A stretch of 64,000 nucleotides of DNA from UMGS1933 sp051891435 (GTDB lineage: Bacteria; Bacillota; Clostridia; TANB77; CAG-508). Below are positions 27,887-37,430 of this stretch, piece by piece. The stretch is taken from positions 24,611-88,610 of the forward strand of contig JBJFFE010000069.1 in NCBI GenBank assembly GCA_051891435.1, given 5' to 3'. The notes below the pieces were generated by a model, which searched no databases, was not told the DNA's origin, and saw only the letters and a program-made list of their open reading frames with translations. Positions within the stretch are counted from its first letter, which is position 1. Each line of letters starts with the position of its first letter. Made by a program: the position numbers and the translations under genes.

Positions 27887-28885
27887 ATGGGCAAAAAACG
27901 GAAAAACATCAGCTATGAAAAGGAGGCTTTAGAAAGCTTACAAAAGCATTTGTCTTATTTTAGGCGACCTCTTCCAAATGGGAACATTCCGGGAATTACT
28001 GGAACAGCGGAAGATTTAGGAAAGGCTGTTTCAATGCTTCCTCAAAAGGAAAAAGAAGCTTTGGAACGCTTTTGGGGACTGATTCCAGGTACAACTAATC
28101 ATGGCAAAGCTATTTTCAATGGCAAGAAGAAAGATTTGGCATATGAAAATATGCTGAATAATTCAAATGAGGCACTGAAGAAGCTACTTACAATTGAATA
28201 TCTGTATGTATATGATCTCGGTGTACAAAGTGTGATTGATAACATTCTTACAAAAGTTGACAGAACGGGCATAGAAATTTCAGATATGGAGGCAATTAAA
28301 TATCTGCTTATTTTCCTGATTTTTATTGCAGGTGGTCATCACATGATTTTTGAAAATGATGACTATGACATTGATTTGGAGGCAGATGAAAAAATTCATT
28401 TCGATGAATATGCTCTTCTTGATACCATGTGGCAGGAAAGCGCATGTTTGCTTAAGGATTCTTCAATCAAGCTTGGCCTTTTGATTGACATCATTCAGAT
28501 GTTTGATGTCAAAGACATTGCTGCTATGAAGAGCTTTGTAGCTCTTCCCTTGGATAAGGTGGAAAGTGAAGTAGGTACTGAAAAACTTTCAACATTCAAG
28601 GCGGTTCGTCAGATTAAAGAAAAAATGTTTGGCTTTGGAGGCTGGAATGTAACAAATGAGATTATCTATGGTGCTGCGATAACGCAAGAACAAGAAAACA
28701 AACTGGTAAGTCATTTTGATGAATTCAGAAAAAATTGGTCTTTTGTTTTAAATTTCAAGACCAAAACCAAGGTAATTAAAACCACTCAAGGTGAACATAC
28801 GGTTGATGTTTATACAATTGAAGGGCTGGAATTTACAGACTTGTATGAGCTTATGAGCCTGTATGTTTGCAGAAAATGGCTGTAA
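27887..28885 (+). CDS. Hypothetical protein of foreign composition, with triplet CGG
   Basis: A 332-residue soluble protein, no recognised domain; one hydrophobic stretch (YLLIFLIFIAGGHH). Codon use differs sharply from neighbours: CTT, CTG, GGC, TTC and ACC are frequent and CGA, CGC and CGT all occur. Codon 5 is CGG (27899), and the frame is kept only if it is read as a triplet; under the host's CGGN rule the product would stop after about 15 codons. The leader has a small GCGCCT/AGGTGC hairpin (about 27851-27868). Own strong terminator. Likely acquired by transfer; whether it is expressed correctly is open. Confidence 0.7.
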   Translation: MGKKRKNISYEKEALESLQKHLSYFRRPLPNGNIPGITGTAEDLGKAVSMLPQKEKEALERFWGLIPGTTNHGKAIFNGKKKDLAYENMLNNSNEALKKLLTIEYLYVYDLGVQSVIDNILTKVDRTGIEISDMEAIKYLLIFLIFIAGGHHMIFENDDYDIDLEADEKIHFDEYALLDTMWQESACLLKDSSIKLGLLIDIIQMFDVKDIAAMKSFVALPLDKVESEVGTEKLSTFKAVRQIKEKMFGFGGWNVTNEIIYGAAITQEQENKLVSHFDEFRKNWSFVLNFKTKTKVIKTTQGEHTVDVYTIEGLEFTDLYELMSLYVCRKWL

Positions 28886-28894
28886 TCCATTTTT

Positions 28895-28928
28895 CCCACA
28901 TAGTAGAACTTCTACTATGTGGGTTTTT
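28895..28928 (+). terminator. Strong terminator of the foreign gene
   Basis: CCCACATAGTAGAA pairs perfectly with TTCTACTATGTGGG, followed by TTTTT. Confidence 0.9.
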
Positions 28929-29040
28929 AAATTTTAAAGAAAAATTAAAAAAATGGTAATAATTATTAACTTTTCTTAATATACATTAATTAAAGTTTAG
29001 TAGTACAAACACTTTATATTTATAGGAGGTAATAATTATT

Positions 29041-30520
29041 ATGGAGAATTTGGATATATATAAGGACATAGCAAACCGTACAGATGGAGACATATATATT
29101 GGAGTTGTTGGACCAGTAAGAACAGGTAAATCTACATTCATAAAAAATTTTATGGATTTATTAGTTTTACCTAATATTGAAAATAGTTACAAAAAAGAAC
29201 GTGCAAGAGATGAACTTCCACAGAGTGCTGCGGGAAGAACTATAATGACAACAGAACCAAAATTTGTACCAAATGAAGCAATAGAAATTAAAATAGGTGA
29301 TAATTTAAAATTAAGAACAAGATTAGTAGATTGTGTTGGGTATTTAGTAAATAATGCACTTCGGATATATGGAAAATGACGTTCCAAGGATGGTAAAGAC
29401 GCCTTGGTCTGATGAAGAAATACCTTTTGAACAAGCAGCTGAGATTGGAACCAAAAAGGTAATAACAGAGCATTCAACAATAGGAATACTAGTTACAACA
29501 GATGGAACAATAACAGAAATACCAAGAGAAGATTACATAGAGGCAGAAGAAAGAGTTGTAAACGAATTAAAAGCAATGAATAAACCATTTGTAATTGTAT
29601 TAAATAGTAGTATGCCATATTTACAAGAAACTATGGATTTAGCCAATAAACTAGAAGAAAAATATGGAGTACCAGTAATTACAAGTAATTGTACACAGCT
29701 AAATACAGATGATGTAAATAACATTTTAGGAAAAGTATTATATGAATTCCCTATTGAAAGAATTAATATTAATTTTCCAGGTTGGATTGATGGTCTAGAG
29801 GATACACATGAGTTAAAACAAGAATTATTAAAAGAAATAAAAGAGGCTTTTAAAGACGTAAAAACAGTAAGAAGTATAGATTCAGCTACAGCAAAGATAA
29901 AACAAACAGAAATAATTTCTAAAACAAGTGTTGAAGAAATTAATTTAGGAAATGGATGTATTAGTGTTAACGTAACCTTAAAAGAAAACTTATTCTATAA
30001 AGTCCTTACAGAAATAACAGGGGTTGAAGTTAAAGATGAAGCTGGATTATTTACTACAATATCAAATTTATCTAATATAAAAAGAGAATATGACAAAGTT
30101 GCTGTAGCACTTCAAGAAGTGAGACAAAAAGGATATGGAATAGTTACACCAACAATGGATGAATTAATTTTAGATGAACCAGAGATGGTAAAACAAGGTT
30201 CAAGATATGGAGTTAGACTTCGTGCAAAAGCACCATCAATTCATATGATAAGAGCTGATATTGAAACCGAGGTATCACCAATAGTAGGAAGTGAAAAACA
30301 ATCTGAAGAGTTGGTTAATTATTTATTATCAGAATTTGAAAGTGATCCTAAGAAAATATGGGAATCAAATATATTCGGAAAAAATTTACATGAATTAGTA
30401 AATGAAGGATTACAAAATAAATTATATAAGATGCCAGAAGAGGCACAGGGAAAATTACAAGAAACATTAGAGAGAATTATAAACGAAGGAAGTGGAGGAT
30501 TGATTTGTATAATTTTATAA
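29041..30520 (+). CDS. spoIVA: Stage IV sporulation protein A, one CGGN frameshift
   Basis: ATPase that polymerises on the forespore to found the spore coat. RBS TAGGAGG. Walker A GPVRTGKSTFIKNFMDL at residue about 24 and Walker B/sensor region RTRLVDCVGYLV. The frame meets CGG at 29362 (codon 108); CGGA as Gly gives NNALGYMENDVPRMVKTPW, the family's conserved segment, and the chain runs to 492 residues, the usual length, ending GGLICIIL. Triplet reading stops three codons later. Its presence shows an endospore-forming lineage. Confidence 0.96.
29362..29365 (+). other. +1 frameshift site CGGA in spoIVA
   Basis: CTT CGG ATA TAT GGA AAA TGA as triplets stops; CGGA as Gly gives ALGYMENDVPRMV. 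Confidence 0.94.
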
Positions 30521-30522
30521 AA

Positions 30523-30567
30523 TTTAAATTTATGAGAAGTACCAGCGGTACTTCTCATAAATTTAAA
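30523..30567. terminator. Long perfect hairpin after spoIVA
   Basis: 21-base perfect arms (TTTAAATTTATGAGAAGTACC and its complement, positions 30523-30543 and 30547-30567) with a three-base loop. There is no T-run, so it may act as a transcript 3' end protector rather than a classical terminator. Confidence 0.6.
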
Positions 30568-30657
30568 AGATTAAATAAAAAAAATTCTATAAATTATGGT
30601 ACAAATATATTTTATATGTTATAATAATAACCGAAAAAATGAATTGGAGGAATATAT

Positions 30658-31251
30658 ATGAATTTACCAAATAAATTAACAATATTTAGAATAATACTTG
30701 TGCCAATAATGGTTATAATATCCATTTTAAACATTCAAGGTACATTTTTAAATATACCAATAACATATTGGATAATAAACCTAATTTTTATAATTGCATC
30801 TTTCACAGATCATTTAGATGGAAAATTAGCCAGAAAAAATAATCAAATAACAACTTTTGGAAAATTTGCAGACCCACTCGCAGATAAAATTTTGGTACTA
30901 TCTACAATGCTTATATTAGTAGAATTCAATAAATTACCAGCATGGATACCAATTATAGTATTAGCTAGAGAGTTTGTTGTTTCAGGTTATAGGCTAGTTG
31001 CAGTAGAGAAAGGTGGACAAGTTATAGCTGCAAATATTTTTGGTAAATTAAAAACAGTTACTCAAATGATAGCTATAATATTAAGTTTGCTAGATATAAA
31101 TGCGTTCGCAACTTTTATAAATACAAAATTAACGGGATATAATTTAATAATTAATATTTTATCAACTACATTTATGTTTGTATCTGTAATTGCTACAATA
31201 TTTTCTGGTTGGAACTATATAAAAGATGGAAAAAACTTACTGAAAGATTAA
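30658..31251 (+). CDS. pgsA: CDP-diacylglycerol-glycerol-3-phosphate phosphatidyltransferase
   Basis: Makes phosphatidylglycerol phosphate at the membrane. 197 residues with about five hydrophobic segments. The CDP-alcohol phosphotransferase motif is complete: DHLDGKLAR, then eight residues, then GKFADPLAD, giving all catalytic Asp. RBS TTGGAGG. Confidence 0.95.
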   Translation: MNLPNKLTIFRIILVPIMVIISILNIQGTFLNIPITYWIINLIFIIASFTDHLDGKLARKNNQITTFGKFADPLADKILVLSTMLILVEFNKLPAWIPIIVLAREFVVSGYRLVAVEKGGQVIAANIFGKLKTVTQMIAIILSLLDINAFATFINTKLTGYNLIINILSTTFMFVSVIATIFSGWNYIKDGKNLLKD

Positions 31252-31308
31252 AAATCATATAAAAAATGAATAAAAAAATAAAAATTATAAAAAAATAATA
31301 AAAAAGGC

Positions 31309-31337
31309 TTGAAAAAAATCAAATTTTGTGGTAAAGT
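31309..31337 (+). promoter_or_regulatory. Promoter for the small exported protein
   Basis: TTGAAA, 17-base spacer, TAAAGT at 31332. Confidence 0.5.
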
Positions 31338-31371
31338 ATATATAAGTGTTTAATAAAAGTGAGGTAAAAAT

Positions 31372-31713
31372 ATGAAAAAAGTAATAATAAGTATAATAGC
31401 AATTTTAGCAGTAGTGGCTGTTGCAAATACAGTTTTTGCATCAAGTGTTTTAGATGACTTAGAAGGCTTGAAACAAGAAGGTAATACCGCAATTAAAGAA
31501 AACCAAAATCTTGAAGAGATTGAATCAGGTGAGTTAGAAAATCAAAATAAAAACCAAAACTTAAATACTAATGTAGCAAACAATAAAAATGAAAATGCGC
31601 CAACAACAACTCCATATACAGGTATTGAAGATTATTCATCAGCTATATTTATAGTAATATTTGCAGTTTCTGCAATATATGCATACAAAAAAATTAGAGA
31701 TTATAAAGAGTAG
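31372..31713 (+). CDS. Small exported protein with sortase-like C-terminal signal
   Basis: 113 residues: signal peptide (MKKVIISIIAILAVVAVANTVFA), an Asn/Gln/Glu-rich linker, then TPYTG, a hydrophobic helix and a basic tail (KKIRDYKE). This is the layout of a cell-wall sorting signal with TPYTG in place of LPXTG. The convergent gene downstream is a sortase, a likely partner. Two minus-strand genes at 54581-54997 and 55187-55531 share the signal-linker-helix plan. Confidence 0.65.
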   Translation: MKKVIISIIAILAVVAVANTVFASSVLDDLEGLKQEGNTAIKENQNLEEIESGELENQNKNQNLNTNVANNKNENAPTTTPYTGIEDYSSAIFIVIFAVSAIYAYKKIRDYKE

Positions 31714-31719
31714 AATATA

Positions 31720-31745
31720 AAAAGGTAAGTTTACTTACCTTTTTT
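31720..31745. terminator. Bidirectional terminator
   Basis: AAAAGGTAAGT and ACTTACCTTTT with T-run; mirrored A-run on the other side. It serves the exported-protein gene and the convergent sortase, whose last codons lie within it. Confidence 0.8.
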
Positions 31746-32357
31746 CTTTTGCCTTTATAATAAGCCTTTTTCCGATTTGAATTATTGCATGTAACTAAGG
31801 TTATTTCTTTTTCTCCGATTAGTTTCTTGAGATAAATAACTTAAATTATCTGGTTCAACTTCGTAACTCTCATATACTTCATATGAAAGCATGTTTCTAT
31901 TAGAATTATAAATATTAATAATATCTTTTGACTCAAGTAAATATAAATTACTAAAAAAATCAGATGTATTGTAATTGTGCCCAATAATACAAAAATTACC
32001 AATGGTATTTATGTCTGGTCCATAAAATTTACATACAGATATTTTTAAAAGTTCATTAGAATAGTCCGAAAAAATTGGATAAGAAATATTAATTTTTGGT
32101 ATTTCTATAGTGCCGATAATTGAAATTAAATTGTCATTAGCTTTTATAGTGCTTTCGGCATTTTTAGAATACAGACGAGTAAGATTATAATTTTTAACAG
32201 TAGACTCAGAAATTTTTTTTACGTGTTTTTCTGAATAATTTTGCCAAAATAGATGTATAATAAAAATTAGAATGATAAAGCAGAATATGAAAAATTGAAA
32301 AGAATATAATCTTTTATTTAGTTCTTTTGCTTTTTTATTTTCTAAAATCTGATTCAT
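31735..32357 (-). CDS. Sortase with two CGGN frameshifts, minus strand
   Basis: A 206-residue membrane-anchored transpeptidase: a membrane helix at residues about 20-40, then the sortase barrel (IGTIEIPKINISYPIF). The catalytic His is in CIIGHNYN. The frame meets CGG at 31817; CGGA as Gly gives QETNGEKEITLVTCNNSN, with the catalytic Cys in LVTC. The very next in-frame CGG, at 31774, read as Gly gives NGKRLIIKAKEKR with the catalytic Arg, then TAA at 31735-31737. So the Cys lies after the first shift and the Arg after the second. Triplet reading ends at 31782 with neither. Probable substrate: the convergent TPYTG protein. Confidence 0.88.
31771..31774 (-). other. +1 frameshift site CGGA, sortase site 2
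   Basis: Read on the minus strand from 31774. The Gly reading restores GKRLIIKA with the catalytic Arg. It is reached only after the first shift. Confidence 0.87.
31814..31817 (-). other. +1 frameshift site CGGA, sortase site 1
   Basis: Codon 181 on the minus strand. The Gly reading restores the LVTC active-site strand; triplet reading stops 36 bases on. Confidence 0.9.
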
Positions 32358-32400
32358 AATAATATTTTTAGAAAAAATTTAAGAAATATTCTTAAAACTA

Positions 32401-32429
32401 TTGCAAAAACTGGAAAAATTTTGTATAAT
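32401..32429 (+). promoter_or_regulatory. Promoter of the rimP-nusA-infB operon
   Basis: TTGCAA, 17-base spacer, TATAAT at 32424. Confidence 0.7.
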
Positions 32430-32452
32430 AATTAAGCAAATAAAAAATAGAC

Positions 32453-32486
32453 CTTAAGAGTGGGAGTTTTCCCACTCTTAAGTTTT
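32453..32486 (+). promoter_or_regulatory. Terminator-like hairpin in the rimP leader (attenuator)
   Basis: CTTAAGAGTGGG pairs perfectly with CCCACTCTTAAG around AGTTTT, followed by TTTT. It begins some 17 bases after the predicted transcript start and ends 20 bases before the rimP start. Hairpins at this place (rimP leader) are known in Firmicutes and may let NusA or RimP feed back on the operon. Confidence 0.7.
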
Positions 32487-32502
32487 GAAAAGGAGACAGA
32501 TA

Positions 32503-32959
32503 TTGACTAATATAGAAAGTAAAGTAGAAAACTTAATAATTAAACAAGTAGAAAAACTTGGTTATGAACTATATGATGTTGAATATACAAAAGAAGGAAA
32601 AGATTATTTCTTAAGAATATATATTGATAGTGATAAAGGCATTTCACTTGATGATTGTGAAAAAGTAAATAATGAAATAACAGACTTATTAGATACAGCA
32701 GATTATATAAAAGAACAATATTTTTTAGAGGTATCTTCTACACGGAATAGAAAAAGTACTAAAAAAAGATAAACACCTTGAAAAAAATATTGGAACAGAA
32801 GTACAAGTAAAATTATTTAAGCCTATAAATAATAGCAAGCAACACGTAGGGAAACTAAAGAGTTTTAATGATGATGAAATAGTTCTTGAAACAAATAATA
32901 ATGAAATGGTTTTAAATAGAAAAAACATTTCGCAAATAAAAACAATTTATAAATGGTAG
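32503..32959 (+). CDS. rimP: Ribosome maturation factor RimP, one CGGN frameshift
   Basis: 30S assembly factor. TTG start at 32503 after AAGGAG. N-terminal domain YELYDVEYTKEGKDYFLRIY and GISLDDCEKVNNEI; CGG at 32743 read as Gly gives EVSSTGIEKVLKKDKH, matching the family's EVSSPGI(E/D)RPL(K/R) signature, then the SH3-like C-terminal domain to a TAG at 32957. 151 residues, normal length. Triplet reading ends after 90 residues. First gene of rimP-nusA-rnpM-infB. Confidence 0.95.
32743..32746 (+). other. +1 frameshift site CGGA in rimP
   Basis: Codon 81. As Gly it restores VSSTGIEKVLKKD, where Gly is invariant in RimP. Confidence 0.94.
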
Positions 32960-32975
32960 AAAGGAAGGTATAAAA

Positions 32976-34085
32976 ATGAAAACAATTGATAATAAAGAAC
33001 TAGTTATGGCGATGGAAGAATTAGAAAAAGAAAGAGGAATTGAAAAGGCATATTTACTAAAATCTATAGAGGATGCATTAGTAGTTGCATATAAGAAAAA
33101 TTTTGATTCTGCAGAAAATGTAAAAGTTGTAATGGAGGAAACTACAGGACAAATACATGTATACAGCCAAAAAGAAGTTGTAGAAAATGTAGAAAATGAT
33201 AATTTACAAATAAGCAAAGAATTGGCAAAAAAATATGATAAAAAGGCAGAAGTAGGAGATATAATAAACATAGAATTAGCTCCTAAAGATTTTGGAAGAA
33301 TAGCTGCTCAAACAGCTAAACAAGTAATTATGCAAAAAATAAGAGAAGTAGAAAGAAACATGATATTTACAGAATATAATGACAGAAAAGGAGAAATTGT
33401 TTCTGGAATAGTTCAAAAAGCAGAAGGTGGAACTGTAGTATTAGATTTAGGAAAACTAGAAGGAATTATGCCTTTAAAAGAACAAATTCCTACAGAAAAA
33501 TACAAAGTAAATGATAAAATAAAAGCTTATGTATTAAGTGTAGAAAAGGGGTTAAAGGGTATTCCTCAAGTATTGGTTTCAAGAACTGCTCCTGATTTTG
33601 TAAGAAAATTGTTTGAATTTGAAATACCAGAAATATATGAAGGATTAATAGAAATAAAGAGTGTATCTAGAGATGCTGGAAATAGAAGTAAAGTAGCAGT
33701 ATATTCTACAAATCCTGATATTGACCCAGTTGGTTCTTGCGTTGGACAAAAAGGAATAAGAATACAAAACATTATAAATGAATTAAATGGAGAAAAGATT
33801 GATGTTATAGAGTGGAGTGAAGATCCTGCAACATTTATTTCTGCAGCATTACTTCCAGCACAAGTTATGGCAGTAGATGTAAAAGAAGATGAAAAATTTG
33901 CACAAGTAATTGTACCAGATGACCAATTATCTTTAGCAATAGGAAAATCTGGACAAAATGCAAGATTAGCTGCAAGACTTGTAAAATGGAAAATAGATAT
34001 AAAAAGTGAATCACAATTTAGACAATTACTAGAATATAATGAAAATATGGAAAATGAAGAAATAGAAGAAGGAAATGAAGAATAA
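32976..34085 (+). CDS. nusA: Transcription termination/antitermination factor NusA
   Basis: A 369-residue NusA of the shorter Gram-positive type: N-terminal RNAP-binding domain, S1 domain (GEIVSGIVQKAEGGTVVLDLG), and two KH domains (VGQKGIRIQNIINELNGEKI and LAIGKSGQNARLAARL). It lacks the acidic repeats of E. coli NusA, as usual in Firmicutes. RBS AAAGGAAGG. The stop overlaps the next ATG by one base (TAATG). Confidence 0.98.
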   Translation: MKTIDNKELVMAMEELEKERGIEKAYLLKSIEDALVVAYKKNFDSAENVKVVMEETTGQIHVYSQKEVVENVENDNLQISKELAKKYDKKAEVGDIINIELAPKDFGRIAAQTAKQVIMQKIREVERNMIFTEYNDRKGEIVSGIVQKAEGGTVVLDLGKLEGIMPLKEQIPTEKYKVNDKIKAYVLSVEKGLKGIPQVLVSRTAPDFVRKLFEFEIPEIYEGLIEIKSVSRDAGNRSKVAVYSTNPDIDPVGSCVGQKGIRIQNIINELNGEKIDVIEWSEDPATFISAALLPAQVMAVDVKEDEKFAQVIVPDDQLSLAIGKSGQNARLAARLVKWKIDIKSESQFRQLLEYNENMENEEIEEGNEE

Positions 34086-34366
34086 TGAAAAAAATCGTTC
34101 AAAGAACATGTATAGGTTGTAATATAAAAAAAGATAAAAGAGAACTATTAAGAATAGTTCTAAATAAAGACGGAGAGCTTTTTGTTGATAAAACTGGAAA
34201 AGCAGAAGGTAGGGGAACCTATATATGCTATGATGAACGATGTTTAGAAAAGGCGATAAAAACAAAAAGAATAGAAAAGATATTAGGCTTAAAAATAAAT
34301 GATGAACTTTGTGATTTTATAAGGGGTGTAATTATTGAAAAAAATAGAAACAAAGAGAACAACTAA
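34085..34366 (+). CDS. rnpM: YlxR-family RNA-binding protein
   Basis: A 93-residue YlxR (RnpM) protein, in recent work a modulator of RNase P. Core RTCIGCNIKKDKRELLRIV and GKAEGRGTYICYD. Overlaps nusA by one base, so translationally coupled. The L7Ae-like ylxQ that often follows is absent; infB comes next. Confidence 0.9.
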   Translation: MKKIVQRTCIGCNIKKDKRELLRIVLNKDGELFVDKTGKAEGRGTYICYDERCLEKAIKTKRIEKILGLKINDELCDFIRGVIIEKNRNKENN

Positions 34367-34393
34367 TAGTAAAAAATGTGGGGGTGATATAAT

Positions 34394-37285
34394 ATGAGTA
34401 AAATGAAAGTACATGAATTAGCAAAAAAAATTGGAATAAGTAGTAAAGAAGCTGTGGAAAGAGCAAAAGAATTAGGAATTGATATAAAAAATCATTTAAG
34501 TATTTTAGAAGAAAATGATGTAAAAAAACTTGAAGAAAGCTTTGAAAAACAAAAAAAGGACAGTTCAGGGAAAAACAGTGCTCCAGTAATTATAAGAAGA
34601 CAAGTTATAATGGAGAACGAGGAAGAAAAAGTTGATAAAAACAAAAACATTCAACCTTCTAAAAAAGGAGTTGGATTTGTTGAAAATGAAAGAAAAAAAG
34701 ACTATAACATTGTATATAGGAACAAACAAGTAAAACCACTTACTGTTAGTGAGCTATTTGGAATGCCTAAAAAAGAAGAACCAAAAACAGAGGTTAAAGA
34801 AAAAAATATTGAAAAACCAGAGGAAACAGAAACATCAGCTGCTCAAAAAAAAGTTCTAGAAACTGGTACTGAAAAGAAAGAAAATGATATTAAACAAGAT
34901 GAAAACACACCTCAAGCTAGACAACAATATAATAACAAAAACAATAATTTTGGAAATCAAAATAGACCATACAATAAAGATTTAAGAAATAATAATTCAT
35001 ATGCTAACTCAAATAGACCATATAATAGAGATAGTAATCCATTTAATAACCAAAATAGACCATATAATAGAGAAAATAATTATCAAAATAGGCCATATAA
35101 TAGAGATGGAAGAAATAATAGACCATTTAACAAAGATAATAGAAATAACAATACTTTTGGTAACCAAAATCGCCCATTTAATCAAAGAAGACCTTTAGAT
35201 GAAAAAGGTGTAGAAAAAAATATAAAAAATATAATGTCTGCAGATATTGGTGAAAAAGAAAATGTTAGAGATTATGCTAGCAAGGCAATAGACAAACAAA
35301 AGAATAATAATAAATATGATGACAATAAAATAAATAAAAAAGCAAATAAATCTAGAAAAAATAATTATGAAGATTTTAGTAGTCATAAATTGAAAGACTT
35401 AAAACAAGAAAATAGATTATCTAATATGTTTACAGAAGGTTCAATGCTTGATTATTATGATTTAACAACAACTAGAGGAAAGAAGAATAAAAAAAGAGTA
35501 GAAAACACAGAAGACAGAAATAAACAAAAAATATTCCAACTAACAGAAATAACAATTCCAGAAACTATTTCAGTAAAAGATTTAAGCACAGAATTAAAGA
35601 AAACAAGTGGAGAAATAATTAAAAAATTATTGAGTTACGGAATTCTTGCAACCATCAATAATGAAATAGATTTTGATACAGCATTTTTAATTGCACAAGA
35701 ATTTGGAGTAACGGCCATAAAGAAGGAAGTTGTCTCTGATGAAGATAAATTGTTTGATGATAGTGAGGATAGAGAAGAAGATTTAGTTCCAAGACCACCA
35801 GTAGTTGTTGTTATGGGTCACGTAGACCATGGAAAGACTTCACTTCTAGATGCAGTAAGACAAACTAATGTAATAGAAGGAGAAGCAGGTGGAATAACTC
35901 AAGCAATAGGTGCATACAAAGTAAAAATAAATGATAGAGAAATTACATTCTTAGATACTCCAGGACATGAAGCCTTTACAGCTATGCGTGCAAGAGGAGC
36001 ACAAATTACAGATATAGCAATATTAGTTGTAGCTGCAAATGATGGTGTTATGCCTCAAACAGTTGAAGCAATTAACCATGCTAAAGCAGCAGAAATACCA
36101 ATTATTGTTGCAATAAACAAAATAGATGTTGAAGGTGCAAATCCTCAAAAAGTAAAACAAGAATTGATGGAATATGGATTAGTTGCAGAAGAATGGGGAG
36201 GAGACACAATATTTGTTGAAATATCAGCAAAGAAAAAAATAAACATTGATAGTTTATTAGAAATGGTGTTACTTGTTGCAGATATGAAAGAATTAAAGGC
36301 AAATCCAAATAAACAAGCAAAAGGTGTTGTAATAGAAGCAAAACTTGATAAATCTAAAGGTGCAGTTGCAACAATGCTTGTACAACGTGGTACATTGGAT
36401 GTTGGAGATACAATTATAGTTGGTTCTACAATAGGTAGAATTAGAACAATGACTGATGAAAATGGCAGAAAATTAAAGAAAGCAGGACCATCAACACCAG
36501 TAGAAATAACAGGATTTTCATCTGTTCCAGAAGCTGGAGAAACATTCTATGAAGTAGAAGATGAAAAAACTGCAAAACATTTAATAGAAACAAGAAAACG
36601 TAAAGAAAGAGAGAAAGCTTTAAGTGCAAATTCAAGAGTAACATTAGATGACTTATTTAGCCAAATTGAAAAAGGAAAATTAAAACAATTAAACTTAATT
36701 GTAAAAGCAGATGTGCAAGGTTCTGTTGAAGCAGTAAAATCTTCATTAGAGAAACTTTCTAATGAAGAAGTAATAGTAAAAGTAATACATGCAAATGTTG
36801 GAGCAGTTACAGAATCGGATGTAACACTTGCAGAAGTTTCTAATGCTATAATCATTGCATTTAATGTAAGACCAGAACCACTTGCAAAGGACAAAGCAGA
36901 AAAAACTGGAGTGGAAATAAAAACATATTCTGTAATTTACAATGCAATTGAAGATGTTGAAGCAGCAATGAAGGGATTATTAGACCCAGTGTATAAAGAA
37001 GTTATAATTGGAAATGCTGAAGTTAGACAAACATTTAAAATATCTAATGTTGGTACTGTTGCAGGATGCTATGTTACAAATGGTAAAGTAGCAAGAAATG
37101 CAGGAGTAAGAGTAATAAGAGATAATGTAGTAATTCATGAAGGAAAACTAATATCATTAAAGAGAATGAAAGATGATGCAAAAGAAGTTGCTCATGGATT
37201 TGAATGTGGTATTCAAATAGAAGACTTTAATGACTTAAAAGAAATGGACGTAATAGAAGCCTATATAATGGAGCAGGTTAAATAG
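34394..37285 (+). CDS. infB: Translation initiation factor IF-2
   Basis: A 963-residue GTPase that brings initiator tRNA to the ribosome. N-terminal IF2N-like segment (KVHELAKKIGISSKEAVERA), then a long disordered region with repeated NRPYNRD/NRPFN units (residues about 190-275), a second IF2N domain, and the G domain: GHVDHGKTSLLDAV, DTPGHEAFTAMRARG, NKIDVEGA, followed by the beta-barrels and C1/C2 domains. No in-frame CGG in 963 codons. Confidence 0.98.
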   Translation: MSKMKVHELAKKIGISSKEAVERAKELGIDIKNHLSILEENDVKKLEESFEKQKKDSSGKNSAPVIIRRQVIMENEEEKVDKNKNIQPSKKGVGFVENERKKDYNIVYRNKQVKPLTVSELFGMPKKEEPKTEVKEKNIEKPEETETSAAQKKVLETGTEKKENDIKQDENTPQARQQYNNKNNNFGNQNRPYNKDLRNNNSYANSNRPYNRDSNPFNNQNRPYNRENNYQNRPYNRDGRNNRPFNKDNRNNNTFGNQNRPFNQRRPLDEKGVEKNIKNIMSADIGEKENVRDYASKAIDKQKNNNKYDDNKINKKANKSRKNNYEDFSSHKLKDLKQENRLSNMFTEGSMLDYYDLTTTRGKKNKKRVENTEDRNKQKIFQLTEITIPETISVKDLSTELKKTSGEIIKKLLSYGILATINNEIDFDTAFLIAQEFGVTAIKKEVVSDEDKLFDDSEDREEDLVPRPPVVVVMGHVDHGKTSLLDAVRQTNVIEGEAGGITQAIGAYKVKINDREITFLDTPGHEAFTAMRARGAQITDIAILVVAANDGVMPQTVEAINHAKAAEIPIIVAINKIDVEGANPQKVKQELMEYGLVAEEWGGDTIFVEISAKKKINIDSLLEMVLLVADMKELKANPNKQAKGVVIEAKLDKSKGAVATMLVQRGTLDVGDTIIVGSTIGRIRTMTDENGRKLKKAGPSTPVEITGFSSVPEAGETFYEVEDEKTAKHLIETRKRKEREKALSANSRVTLDDLFSQIEKGKLKQLNLIVKADVQGSVEAVKSSLEKLSNEEVIVKVIHANVGAVTESDVTLAEVSNAIIIAFNVRPEPLAKDKAEKTGVEIKTYSVIYNAIEDVEAAMKGLLDPVYKEVIIGNAEVRQTFKISNVGTVAGCYVTNGKVARNAGVRVIRDNVVIHEGKLISLKRMKDDAKEVAHGFECGIQIEDFNDLKEMDVIEAYIMEQVK

Positions 37286-37305
37286 AAGAAAGGATACATT
37301 GGAAA

Positions 37306-37372
37306 AGAGGTGAGATGTGTGAAGTGTGAGGTGAGAATTCGAAATATCCCACTTCGCACTTCCAACTTCCCA
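37306..37372. other. Low-complexity GTGAGGTG/CACTTCGCACTTCC stretch
   Basis: Purine-rich GAGGTGAGATGTGTGAAGTG is followed by its pyrimidine-rich partial complement CCCACTTCGCACTTCC, able to fold loosely. It lies between infB and rbfA. A similar phrase occurs at 15889. Origin unknown. Confidence 0.45.
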
Positions 37373-37430
37373 ATTCTTGACTCATAATGTAGGAATTCAT
37401 TTGTTAAAAAAATATTTAAAGGAGATTACA

